The notes under the pieces are model-generated. The model was not told the DNA's origin and ran no database searches. It was given only the letters and a program-made list of their open reading frames with translations. Source: Stenocarpella maydis (lineage: Eukaryota; Ascomycota; Sordariomycetes; Diaporthales; Diaporthaceae). From it: 17,863 bases of DNA. Shown here piece by piece: positions 1 to 10,179 of the stretch. The position numbers and the translations under genes are program-made. Position 1 is the stretch's first letter. Each line of letters begins with the position of its first letter. The stretch lies in contig NQMI01000269.1 in the NCBI GenBank assembly GCA_002270565.1, positions 1 through 17,863 on the forward strand, given 5' to 3'.

Positions 1-3000
1 ATTATATATATTAAAGTAGCTTTCCTTTATTTAACTTTTATAAATTTTATTTACCTTATTACTTCTTATTTAGGTCTTAAAAGAATGTCCTTAAGATAAC
101 TTTATAACCTTTATAAATACTAAAGGTCTCTTAAGTTTTATATTTTTATTATATAAAGTCTTTATTTTTTTGAATACTCTTAAAAGTAATTCTTACATTA
201 TATAGGAGCTTATCTCTTTAAGTATGATATTATATATATAATTTATTTTCTACTAATTAAATATTTAGTTTATCGAACTATTAGTAGACCTTAACTTCAA
301 TTAAATTAACTTAGGGTTATTCTAGGACTTTATTACAGAATATAGGGGTATTATGCTATATATATTCCTTACCTAAAATAAATATATTAATAATATTAAT
401 AAGTACCTATAAAGTATAAACTTTGTATTAAATTACTTTTATTTTTTTATTTCAATAAATTTAATTATTTATAAAGTCATGAAGATAGTTTGTTTTAATA
501 ATGATTTCTTAATATTCTTAAAGAGTAGTAAATATGTATTTATCATTAGCTATTATATACTAGAAATCATTATAAAAAGTATTAGTATTACTATTATTAC
601 TAAATCTAAATATTATAAAAGTAAGGTTTTTAAGAGTAATTATATAAGTTATTATTTGAAATTTATATAAAATATTGAAATAAGACTAATTAAAATATAA
701 TAATTATAGCTGATCTTTAGTTAATAAAGTTAGTAAGTAGGTTTCATATTCTGAGCTTTAAAGTAAGCATTCTTTAAGTCCTATAATCACTCGTACTACA
801 AGCTATCACGCTATTCTTCAGTCCACTCCAGATTGCGTACTAATAGGCTTTATCTAAGCTCTATATGGTGGTCTACGTATAAGTCTATCTATTTACCTTT
901 TCGCTAACTTACTCTAGCTACTAGTAAGTTAGTAATTCTGGTGATCTAGTAGCTGCCTTAGCTTACTATCCTGCTAGTAATTTAAACGATCGCTTCCTTA
1001 TATAAGTCATTTACGTTTATATCCTCGGCTCTCCTCTTCAAAAATCTAATTAAGTTTCAAAATATAATATACATAGAATATTCAACTACTCGTGTTAAAT
1101 AGTACGATCTTAAAAGTCTAAATTACGCATAATAACACATATATACAATTCAATACTTACAACAATTAGGGTTCCTGCATCCTATTGGGACTCATAATAC
1201 GATTTCGATTTTATTACAAGCGTGAAGAGAATAAAAAATAATACGCTATGACTTATTTCCTTTCTTAATCCCATGTTTTGTTGAAATTCGTTTTAACAAA
1301 AACCAAACTAATGAACAACCTTAACCAGAAACCATAGTTGTCTATAACTCAACTATCAATATAATTCTCCTAATCCAATTACTAAATTAATAATCTAACT
1401 TAATACTTTGAATACTTAATGAATTAATAACGTAATAAATTAATACTAGAAAATTGATTTATGCTCAAATTGAACATTAATACATTAAGTAATTATAATT
1501 GACACTACTCAAATTATGAATCATAACGTAATAAATTCATAAATATACGTGATCATACCAAGATACTGCTACAATATATACATCTATTTTCCTACTATAC
1601 TCTCAACATTATAATAATTTCCCTTATTCTTCTTATTAATACTTAATAGACAATATTTAATTTATTACTTCATAATTAACTGATATATAATATTACTTTC
1701 TTAAATATAACATAAATTTATTTTAATATACTTTTTAAAAAGTCTTTAATTTCTTGGATATAAACGTATAATATACGTCCAATTTAATAATAAGCTCTAT
1801 CATATCGTCCCGTTTGCCTATTATCACTATTAATACTTTTAGCTAACCCTAGAACCCCCTTAAGGCTAAATAATTAATAAAGATTAGTATTAATTAGTAT
1901 TACCTAATTTTAATTGGTTATTATTAATTTATCTTTTTAATTTAAAGAGTTAAGATAATTATAATATTAGTTTAAATAGGCTAACCTTTATTAATAACAT
2001 TATAGATTATATTTAAAAGTCCTAAGAATATTTTTAAAATATTATTTCATTATAAGCGACTAATACATATATATTTGTATTAATTAACATTAATTGAACT
2101 TAATGTATTAAATGTTTTCGTTTCCGTTTTATATGTTTCTAAATTCATTTAGTTTTATTATAATTATTAAAATATTGTTTTTTAATTGATTATAAACCTT
2201 CTTACTAATAATACTTTTAATGTAATTAATTAAATATTTCATTTTTGTAATCATTACTTAAAAGTCTTTAATATTAATCATTCTTTTAAGTTATATTTAA
2301 ATTCTTTTTATGTTTTGATATTTAATCAATATTATTTAAGCTATTTTAAGAATATAAATTTTATTCTTTAAAGAAATAAGTTTATTTATTAGTATTCATA
2401 TATTCTTTAGTATTCAGTTAATAGCCTTTTTAATTAATATAAAGGAGCTATTGAAATGAATAGAAATCTCATTTATAATAAAAACGTTTTATTAAATAGT
2501 TTATTAAGTATTAAAGGGCATTCAAGATTCTTATTATTAAAAAGAAATAATAATAAATAATATTAAGTCTTTTAATTAAATTTTAAGCTTAAAAAGAATA
2601 AAGTATAGGTTTTAAGAAAGACTTTTAACACTCTTAAATATAGCTTTAATTTTATCTTTTATAAAGGTTTTATTACAGGGTATTTCAAATATAATAAAGA
2701 ACTTAAGTTTAATAATATAATTAATAAAAGCTTAAATGAGGTTCTTGGTTTCCTTTGTCATATATACATTCAAAGTTAAATATAATATAATATTCAGAAA
2801 TTAAATTAAATAAGAAACTCTAATAATATATAAGTAATACTGATTTTATTTTTCGTATAATATTAATAACATTTTCCTAATATATACTATTTATAATTAT
2901 ATTTTTAATATTTGATAAATTATATGTCTTTTAAGTTATGTAATTTATTATAATATTAAATTTATTTTAGGATATTTTACTATTTAGAAATTTATTTGAA

Positions 3001-3855
3001 ATAAAATAAATTATTTAGAGGTTCAAAAACATTAATTATATAAAAGACTTTATTAAATAATATTTAGCTTGAAAAATAATGAATACTAAAATATATTATC
3101 TTATTATATTAATATATTTAATAGTCTCTATTTAGTTTTAGGTAATCAATAAAATATTTCCAGCCATTTTATAGTAATTAAATTAATAATGAAGTTAATC
3201 TAATTAAATTTATAAAAGTTATTATTAATCCTATATTTAGCTATATATTATAAAGAAGCTTCAATTAGTTTTTAATAATTCTTTAATCTTTATAAAGAGC
3301 TCTTTGATAATTTTACAAATAATTAAACTTAATATTTAAACTAAATTATATATTTATAAAGAATTAAGTTCAAAACCTATTTATAAGTTTAATATTATAT
3401 ACTATTAATAATTAAGTAGTTATATCATTTATATTAAAAGGTTGTGATGAAATTATTTAAATATTATATTTAATAATATATTAAATAACTATTTATTTTT
3501 TAATTAAATTTAGTTTATAAATAATAATATATAAATCTTTATATCTTTATTATTATATTATTTTATATATCTTCATAACTTTTATATTATTTCCTTTATA
3601 TTTATAAATGACTTAAATAGCTAAATATATTTTATTCTTTCTTAAAATTTCATACATAGCATGTTTATTGATCTTTAATTTATTAAATATTTAAATAAAT
3701 AAGTTAGTATAATAGTAATACAAAAATTATAAGTATAACTAATACTAGAAAAGAATTATTTTAGTAAGCCTTTAATACTTATAAGCCCCCTTATACGTAC
3801 TTTAAATCCTTTAAATCAATAAATCAATAAACGAATTAAAAATAAGTAATATAAG
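1..3855. repeat. AT-rich, gene-free block, probably RIP-degraded repeats
   Basis: This block is dominated by A and T, full of TA steps, and has stop codons at high density in all frames. The only open frame of note (479-670, +) is a low-complexity Ile/Tyr/Lys/Ser string with no protein character. A somewhat less AT-rich patch near 720-1040 keeps a coding-like trace on the minus strand (separate entry). The pattern fits repeat-induced point mutation (C to T on both strands) of old transposable elements, which makes AT-rich compartments in many ascomycetes. No element ends, TSD or intact transposase were recognised, so the original element type is unknown. Confidence 0.75.
721..960 (-). pseudogene. 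Decayed coding trace in the AT-rich block
   Basis: Read on the minus strand from about 960 to 721, one frame gives protein-like text, including RNLEWTEE and DLKNAYFKAQNM, broken at intervals by TAA or TAG codons. Those stops are what RIP would make from CAA or CAG glutamine codons. The patch is less AT-rich than its surroundings. I do not recognise the protein; the WTEE stretch slightly recalls the start of a Myb/SANT repeat, but this is too weak to call. It is most likely the remains of a transposon ORF. No ends of the former gene can be set. Confidence 0.3.
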
Positions 3856-3860
3856 TATAC

Positions 3861-4231
3861 TGTAAGGGTTGTGAATACAAGCAGAATGAATAGGTATATG
3901 CAGCGGCTGAGTGACGAAATAGTAGCCTGTGAGTGCTGTATTCCTGGGGAGATAGATACAACTGAACTTGCCCTTCCCTCTCCTCCCTCTATCTATTCCT
4001 TCTTACCCCCTTCCTATATAAGAATCCCTCCTTACTACTTCGCTACTCTGAAGCTGCTTGTAACTTGCGCCTTTGTAGTAGGCCCCTTTGGTATAGTCTT
4101 GGGGTGAAACCTTTGATGTACGATCTTCCTTAGCACTGTTTGGGCTGCCCGTTGCGTGCTAGTTGCTTCTTTATAGTGCCCCATAGGGCCTTTGGGTGCC
4201 TTAGCCTAGGGTGGCATACTGGATCCTGACA
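3861..4231 (+). mobile_element. Solo LTR of an LTR retrotransposon
   Basis: The element begins TGTAAGGGTT and ends GGATCCTGACA, so it has TG...CA ends, with a short imperfect inverted repeat (TGTAAGG against CCTGACA). It is flanked by a perfect 5-bp direct repeat, TATAC, at 3856-3860 and 4232-4236, the duplication length typical of LTR retroelement integration. A TATA box (TATATAAG, 4015-4022) lies in the middle after a pyrimidine-rich CCTCTCCTCC tract, as expected for an LTR promoter; this sets the strand. No primer-binding site, gag or pol sequence follows, and AT-rich DNA resumes at once. It therefore looks like a solo LTR left by LTR-LTR recombination. A 78-codon open frame inside it (3871-4107) is not a gene. 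Confidence 0.75.
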
Positions 4232-4236
4232 TATAC

Positions 4237-4640
4237 TTAGTACTAATTAACGCTAACTTTTATTAATTGTTTAGCTTCAAGAAGTTGCTAAGGTTATCTA
4301 AAGTTAGTAAATATTACAAAATTAGCCTACTTACTAATATAGCCTACTCATTAATAAATTATATTATATATATATTATAATTTTATAACTATAGTTTATT
4401 ATGATATATTTAAAATAATGAAGCTTATATAGTAATAACTTTATAGAAATTAAATTAATAAGTATCTTAATAAATACGTTTTAAGGTTTAGGTTTAAAAT
4501 TAAGTTTAAATTTAAATTAATATATAATTAGTTTTAAATTAGTTTTGGATTAATTTAGCCGTATCTTATATAATCTTATTCTTATAGTTATTATACCTCT
4601 TTTCTACCTTTTTAAACGCCTGCTTTACTAAGCCATTAGA
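4237..4640. repeat. AT-rich spacer without recognisable features
   Basis: The AT-rich, stop-filled sequence resumes immediately after the solo LTR target duplication. I see no gene, no element ends and no convincing coding trace. It is probably the continuation of the degraded repeat block into which the LTR element inserted. Confidence 0.6.
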
Positions 4641-5170
4641 CCTGTTTTAAATTTTATCAGCCGGACTGGTAACCTAAGCAATTGCCGAGTGTCCCGAGAC
4701 TTTTTGCCAACGACAAGGGTCAGTGAGGCGGCGCCGGCGCCGGCGGTCAGGCAGCAATTGATGACTGGGGGGATTTGCCCTGATTCGCTCGCCCTACTTG
4801 CTCACTCCATAAAACCCCCTTCGCATCCCACAAGGTTAGGGGCTAATAATAAGACCCAAACTATAAACAACTAATGAAATGGTTATACCTGATTAGGAAG
4901 AGTTTAGTATATCTGCCAGCTCTGCGATAAGAATTCCTAAGCGCTAATAAAGCAGCTTAGGAAAATAGCTTGAAGAATTCTACTAGAAGCGGGGCCAATC
5001 TGGCTATGAGGCCTATCTGGCTCTAAGGCGTCCAAGAGGCGATGGCGGCGAGGCAGCCGCAGCGGCAGCTATAGGGGGGTGCGGAAGGGTTTCCTAGAGA
5101 GAGTAAGCGAAGGTTAGAAGCACTGGTGGTACAGTAAGCCAATTAGCGGTGTAAATAAAATTTCCTAACT
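4641..5170. other. GC-richer island with a decayed coding-like frame, unidentified
   Basis: Base composition rises sharply here, with a GCC/GGC-rich run near 4728-4746. A plus-strand frame from about 4917 to 5140 reads like protein, including EFLSANKAA, ANLAMRPIWL and ESKRRLEALVVQ. It is cut by TAA/TAG codons, each explicable as a C-to-T change in a glutamine codon. The 61-codon open frame at 4689-4874 is in another register and is not supported as a gene. The most likely reading is a fragment of a transposon ORF or a dead gene less damaged than the neighbouring DNA. I recognise no domain. Confidence 0.35.
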
Positions 5171-5392
5171 GGGAAATTTATCCAGTATAAACGCTGGGTC
5201 TATGGGTCCTTGAAAGCTTAAAATTCTTCAAGCCACGTCGTTATGCTACGATAAATTGTCAGCTATGTGACCACGTACATGGTATTGCCTGACTTGCTTT
5301 TTCTATATGTATTTCATTGATACTCCTGACCCAGTGCATACTACAACTCGATTAGTCTGAATAGTATCAGTCCTTGATTTCTTTCTTGAGCC
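5171..5392 (+). promoter_or_regulatory. Probable promoter and 5' leader of the first SDR gene
   Basis: This is unique, non-AT-rich sequence just upstream of the SDR start codon. It holds a spaced inverted repeat GTCA-N6-TGAC (5258-5271) whose TGAC half-sites resemble bZIP half-sites, and a CTATATGTA tract at 5303-5311 that could serve as a weak TATA element. Neither has been tested, and both could occur by chance. Confidence 0.3.
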
Positions 5393-6485
5393 ATGGCAAA
5401 CATTGTGCAAGATTTCCATGGCGAGGTGGCGATCGTAACTGGAGCTGGGTGTCGCACTAGTAGTGAAGTGGGGAATGGCCGTGCCGTGGCGATACTTCTT
5501 GCCCGACATGGCGCCAAAGTGGTCTTGGTAGATATGAACTGGGAGTGGGTGGAGGAGACGCGACGACTGATTGAAAAGGAAGGCGGAGTCTCGCACTCTA
5601 TCAAGGCGGATGTGTCGGACGAGCAATCATGCAAGCAAATTGTTGAAGAAACGATTGATGTTTTCGGCTCTGTCAATCTGCTGGTCAACAATGGTAACAC
5701 TCATATTCTTGAACCATGCTTATACACGTTATAGCTAATATATGTCGTTGTAGTTGGGGTGACAGGAGCGCTCGGAGACTCCACGACAGTCGACCTTGAC
5801 GGCTGGGACACTGGATTTCGCATCAATGTCAAGAGTATGGTAATGATGGTACGTTATGCTGTACCTCAAATGAGAAAGTCAAGCCGAGGATGTATCGTCA
5901 ATATCGCATCTATCAGTGGTTGTAAGTGAAGACCGTCACTTGTTCGATGCATACTATTACATGTGCTGAACTCATACGGTGAAGTTTATCCGGAAGGGGG
6001 AGCATTGCTGTATCCAACGACCAAAGGAGCTGTGATCCAGATGACGAAGGCGATGGCTGCTCAACACGGACCTGAAGGTATCCGTGTGAACTCTGTTTGC
6101 CCCGGTGCCGTATACACTCCTATGGTCCAAGGCGACTGGATGACTGCAGACATCAGGCAGAGCAGAATAGATAAAACCATGCTCAAGACCGAGGGTACTG
6201 GTTGGGACATAGGTTATGGTGAGTTTGGACCATCATCAGAATGTACATTTCTAATGTTTGTGGCTGGTTAGCGACACTGTTCTTACTCAGCAAAGAAGCA
6301 CGCTGGATTACAGCACAGAACCTAGTTGTAGATGGTGGTGTAAGTATTTGGTCGTCAACTTTTTTCATTGCGAAAATTACGACTAATGTTTGCCACAGGC
6401 CACAGCTGGTCAAACAAAGCCTACAGCTGGCCAAAGAGTTCTAGCAGCAAGTAGTATGGACAGGCAAGCTTCGGAATCAAAATAG
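5393..6485 (+). CDS. Classical short-chain dehydrogenase/reductase, five exons
   Basis: Exons 5393-5693, 5754-5921, 5985-6218, 6272-6339 and 6399-6485 join to 285 residues. The four introns (60, 63, 53, 59 bp) have GT...AG ends and keep frame throughout. The Rossmann start is VAIVTGAG (12-19), with a longer glycine loop than usual before GNGRA (27-31). Asp47 at the end of the second strand suggests NAD(H) preference. NNVG (99-102) stands for NNAG, and the catalytic set is Asn125, Ser153, Tyr166 and Lys170 (YPTTK). PGAVYTPM (196-203) and the closing VVDGG (253-257) are typical of SDRs. The last 28 residues, from exon 5, are a polar tail with no family support. It should be a soluble NAD(P)-dependent alcohol/ketone oxidoreductase; the substrate is unknown. 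The start ATG lies in CCATGGC, a good context. It faces downstream toward a TIR element. Confidence 0.88.
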
Positions 6486-6570
6486 ACGAGCATGTAGACA
6501 TATGTAACACGGAAAACACAACATACTCCGCAAAGGACTTAGAGGCTTAGTTAAAGATTAATCTAGTATC

Positions 6571-7035
6571 TGCTTAGCATTTATGCACCCAGCTTTTTGC
6601 GTTTACGCACCTAGCTCCTTTCCGTGGGCGCACTCAGTATAAGAAACTAAGCATATAATATACCTAGATCCTTTATACCTATAGCTCCTTAACCCTACTA
6701 ATAGCTCCTTAACCCTACAATTAGGCTCTACCTTATCTAAAAGGCCCTTTATGTGCTTAGAGGAAGGCCCTTTACATATACCTAGAGAAAGGCCCTTCTC
6801 CCCTTTATGCCCCTTTAAAAGGCGCCCCTTTAAAAGTCCTTCCTTTAGGCATATAAAGGGCCTTTAGATATATAGAGGGCCTTCCTCTAAATATATAGAG
6901 GGGTAATAAAAGGGTGTGGAGGGGTATAGAGGGGCTAGAGGGTAGGGGAGGTATAAGAATTTATAGTGTGCTATATGCTTAATTTCTTGTACTAGGTGTG
7001 CTTATGGAAAAAGCTGGGTGCGTGAATGCTGACTG
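6571..7035 (+). mobile_element. Non-autonomous TIR element (MITE-like), AT-shifted copy
   Basis: The ends are inverted repeats: GCACCCAGCTTTTT near 6583 on the left matches GGAAAAAGCTGGGTGC near the right end (about 7007-7022). Inside these, AGTATAAGAAACTAAGCATA on the left matches an inverted copy on the right. The left end carries an extra partial repeat of the terminal motif. An 8-bp direct repeat CTAGTATC lies at 6563-6570 and 7036-7043, as for hAT-type insertion. The interior is built from GGCCCTTT/AAAGGGCC and AGGGG motifs and could fold back on itself. It encodes nothing. It is homologous, in the same orientation, to 17128-17785; where that copy has C or G this one often has T or A, consistent with RIP. 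Confidence 0.75.
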
Positions 7036-7320
7036 CTAGTATCCCTAACTTGTTTAAATATACTCCGGTCTCCTTTTTAGACTTTAATATGTAATAGTAT
7101 TACTTGAAATTAGTAGGTATATCTATATTTTTATTAGAACTATGCTTGGATATGCCCAGAGTCTGCATGTGCCTCTGTTGTACAAACTAGGGCAGGCACA
7201 ATACAATCTACACTCAGACATATCTGATTCATCTTGGCAGAAATCACTGTCTCTCTCAACCATATGACATTTGTCATCACTACTCTTTGAGCTATAGTTA
7301 ACTGTCGCGTACAGCGGACA

Positions 7321-7820
7321 CTATTTCGTCTGCTCTTCCTCCTCCTTGAGTTCCCCATCTGTACTGAGTTTTGGAAACTGTGCACAATTCTCAAATCGTG
7401 GTACCCATGACACTCGAGCTGATGTGTATATCTCTCTCTTTGGCTTAGCCGAATTGATAAATTCCAGATCATCAAGCGTTCCGAGCTTGACCACCCTGAT
7501 GTTGGGAAACGGGGATGCGTCACGCCCGACCGTGCTTCCGCATTTTTCACAGAACCAATTCCCGTAGGTCTCGCCTTGGTGTTGCCCTTTGTGATTTTGT
7601 AGTTATCCTTGTGGACAATGATCTGAGATGCGTAGACGGCGCCACTGAGCTTCTTGCACCAAGGGCAGTGACAAACCGACTTCGAAAATGTTAATAAAAG
7701 TAGGTTTCATGAGTGGGGATAGCAGAATGTCAGTACCATATCCATGGGCTCACCCAAGACCTCATAGCGGACTTCCCCACATAAGCATCCGCCAGTTTTT
7801 TTGTCGGTTGCTGCAGGCAT
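7321..7820 (-). pseudogene. GFA/CENP-V-type zinc protein gene with a frameshift
   Basis: ATG at 7820-7818 opens a 28-codon first exon containing GGCLCGEVRYEV. An intron at 7736-7680 (57 bp, GTACTG...CGAAG) joins it in frame to SVCHCPWCKKLSGA. Further on come NWFCEKCGST and YTSARVSWVPRFENCAQF, then a TAG at 7323-7321. The CxC, CHCxxC and CxxC cysteines are the zinc ligands of the glutathione-dependent formaldehyde-activating (GFA)/CENP-V fold; these proteins are usually about 130-190 residues. The frame is not continuous: exon 2 is 359 nt, and the reading shifts near 7573-7574, between KGNTK and ETYGNWFC, equal to one missing or two extra bases. No GT...AG intron repairs it. It is either a recent pseudogene or a sequencing error; a correct version would have about 147 residues. 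It is divergent from the VOC gene. GFA members act on glutathione adducts, but for fungal paralogues the substrate is generally unproven. Confidence 0.8.
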
Positions 7821-8213
7821 TATTTAGTGATGACGACTGATTACGATCGGTTTTCCTTCATGTCAGAAAGAAGATGAGAGATTTCGATTACAGTAATGAT
7901 GATGATGAAAGAGCAGGCTGTTTTAAGGTTTTTGCTGAATTGAAAAACTCCGAGGATGGCATAGGGCTGGATACATAAATCAGTACATTCAATTTGGTTG
8001 CATCGAACTTTTAAATCATGTATATCGTTCAAAAACGACTTTAAAGGATCATGTGTTTTCAACATGTGATGCTTGGTATCGTTTTTTCACGACGCAAAGC
8101 CTGGGAACACCCATCAGATGACCCAGCTATATCTGGAATCCGACCCATAACACATGCTGAAGTTGGGGCACAACCAACTACAACAATTGCAACAATCTGG
8201 CAGAATATCAAAG
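7821..8213. promoter_or_regulatory. Shared divergent promoter of the GFA-like and VOC genes
   Basis: The 393 bp between two divergent start codons hold no gene of their own. A perfect 11-bp palindrome, ATTACAGTAAT, lies at 7887-7897. Its TTAC/GTAA halves resemble fungal bZIP half-sites, so the cluster's own bZIP protein is a possible ligand; this is inference only. A short GATGATGATGAT run follows at 7897-7908. An upstream in-frame ATG at 8154 would add 20 residues to the VOC protein, but that extension has no family character. Confidence 0.45.
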
Positions 8214-9407
8214 ATGGCTCCGACGACATACATTGCTCAGTTGGCGGTTTATATGACATGTCGCGACATAGATGCCCAAGTCAAACTCTACACGGAGTAT
8301 GGATTCGTCGTGGAGCCCAGCTTTGATGCCATCGGAAGTACGTATACCGGTCTCGCCCGTCGGGCCTGGTGCCATACATGTGCTGACGAGGATAAAGATA
8401 TCCCAGATGAATACTACAAAGCTCGAGGTGTCACGGCGACCGAGTTGGTTGGAACGAAAGCTCTGAAATTGCCAGCCGATCCGTACATGCGACTCATTCT
8501 CCATCAATTCAAGTCGCCCAAGACTGGCCCTAAATGGCCGGCTACGTATGATCAACTGGGATCTCGAGCCCACGCCTTCTTGGTCGAGTCGGTTACCACC
8601 GAACTGGAACGCATCAAGAAGGACTTTCCAAAGGTTAACATTCTCCACGGTCCATTGACCATCGAGCGAGGTTGGGGAAAGACAACATCTGCCCTGATGT
8701 CTGACCCCGATGGCGTGTACTTTGAGATAGTTGAGATCGACAAGAGTGGTTCATTCTTCTCTAGTGGAAATCAGAGACCTCACCCGGACGAAAAAGCTTG
8801 GCTGCATTTCATGCTCAATTCATATGACATAACCGAGCAACTGCCATTTTACCAAAGCTTTGGTCTCTTCCATGATAAGGGAGTCGACTTCCGGCCGGGC
8901 GTTGGGTTTTATCCGTGTGACGCTGCCAAGTTCGCAAAGGAACACATGGAATCCATGTCTATGAGATTGGGGGCCAGCGAAGAAGTCCACTTTCTCTGGA
9001 ATGGCAAAGATTCCAGCACTATGCATCTCGAACTGATATCTTACAAACCAAGTCAGTGCTCCCTTCTATTTGCTCAGTGGTGGCGATCGAAACTTACCAT
9101 GATGGACAGACGAACTGAGAGATCCAAGCGATCACCCAATCTGGCCGCAGAGAGGCATAGCCCGATTCTGTTTCCGGACAGGCACCAAAAAGGAAGACCT
9201 TGAACGGTCACGGCGATGTGGTCATAAGATCTTGATTCCGGACAACTACAGTAAGTGGGACCGGTCTGCATAATCGAAGTTACTAATAATTCTGCAGTTT
9301 GCGTTGGATGGGGTGATTCAGAATATTACTATTTCGCCGACACCGACGGGAACTTGTTAACGTCCGAGCAGTGGCATCACCGTGGCTACTTCGGGGCAAA
9401 GGCTTGA
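8214..9407 (+). CDS. Two-domain VOC (glyoxalase/dioxygenase-fold) protein, three exons
   Basis: Exons 8214-9051, 9110-9250 and 9298-9407 encode 362 residues; the introns are 58 and 47 bp. The start is MAPTTYIAQL, with AAAGATGG context. Two vicinal-oxygen-chelate domains are visible. Domain 1 (about 7-176) runs from LAVYMTCRDIDAQVKLYTEYGF to DPDGVYFEIVEI. Domain 2 (about 194-355) runs from AWLHFML...FYQSFGL through HLELISYKP to YYFADTDGNLLTSEQW. Likely metal ligands are His97, His120 and Glu171 in domain 1; domain 2 keeps His198 and Glu273 but shows no acidic residue at the usual last-strand position. VOC enzymes include glyoxalase I, extradiol dioxygenases and thiol transferases, all acting through a bound metal. 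The four-module length recalls extradiol dioxygenases, but no specific family is recognised. It is divergent from the GFA-like relic and convergent with the regulator; cytosolic location is expected. Confidence 0.85.
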
Positions 9408-10179
9408 CCACCTAGTGATGTGTTATCGCTGTCTTTTATAGAAGATTACGCGGTAGGGAAGGATTTTGCAATGTCCAAGTGATCTGAACATGGTGGATTA
9501 ATTCCAGGACCAGTTGTTATCCCATTCGATTATGTCCCAGATACTGTCTGCCTTTGCGTGATACTCATAGCGTAGACATTCAAAGCACCGATCAGTAATG
9601 AAGGAATATCATGTCCACAATTAGTTCAAAATCTGGCGGTAGTGGTCATCACCTTGACATGCACCATCTTCAGTAGAGAATATGTTGTTCGAATCGAATA
9701 GCTTCCAGCTCGTTAGAGACGCATTCTCGGGTTTCTACCGATCAACCCTGACACTCGCATAACTACTGCAACCTGTCTGTTGGGTCCCAAATATCTACCA
9801 GCTGACGTCGTAGAGGGCGTCACTGAAGTGTGACCTGCTGCCAGCATTAAGCAATCTAGCAGATACATTGTGCTCTGAGGCCTTGCAGGATCGTGTGGGC
9901 CGATATGAATGCTGCCATTGATGACTTGCTGATTCCTGAATATGACGCTCGTGGGCCTATTCAGTCGAAAGTCGATCCGCACACTGGTGAGTTAAATGTT
10001 CCGAGATCTCATTTACTCCGACCATTTCTCTACTTCGTCTGGAATCGTCTAAGCGAGGCCAGCAATAGGTGCTAGATCATTCAAGGCGTACTCACACATT
10101 CCTGTGATCAAACACACCAATTCTCAATGTTGTCGAGCGATAGGAGCAAAGTAACATTGAACGACAATCCGAAGGGCGA
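9408..10179. other. Intergenic gap between VOC and bZIP genes, with coding-like scraps
   Basis: This convergent gap of 772 bp is longer than two 3' ends need. Two plus-strand pieces read like protein: about 9722-9829 (GFLPINPDTRITT and LGPKYLPADVVEGVTE) and about 9890-10060 (VWADMNAAIDDLL and PEYDARGPIQSKVDPHTG). They are in different frames, and no GT...AG intron I could find joins them in phase. A GTGAGT donor follows the second piece at 9984. The composition is like the genes, not like the AT-rich blocks. I suspect a decayed gene, or exons of one I cannot assemble. The family is not recognised, and no start or stop can be defended. Confidence 0.35.

Noticed and set aside
479..670. 63-codon open frame
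   Set aside because: AT-driven low-complexity Ile/Tyr/Lys/Ser string in degraded repeat DNA, with no protein character.
3871..4107. 78-codon open frame
   Set aside because: Lies wholly inside the solo LTR and crosses its TATA box; no conserved features.
7140..7550. 136-codon minus-strand open frame
   Set aside because: Overlaps the second half of the GFA-like gene in the wrong frame; the correct frame shows the conserved FCEKCGST and VSWVPRFENCAQF blocks.
9274..9290. TTACTAAT motif as a Yap/AP-1-type operator
   Set aside because: It lies in the second VOC intron at the proper distance from the acceptor and is better read as the splicing branch site.
9713..9982. 89-codon minus-strand open frame
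   Set aside because: Antisense to the coding-like scraps; no recognisable family or splice context.
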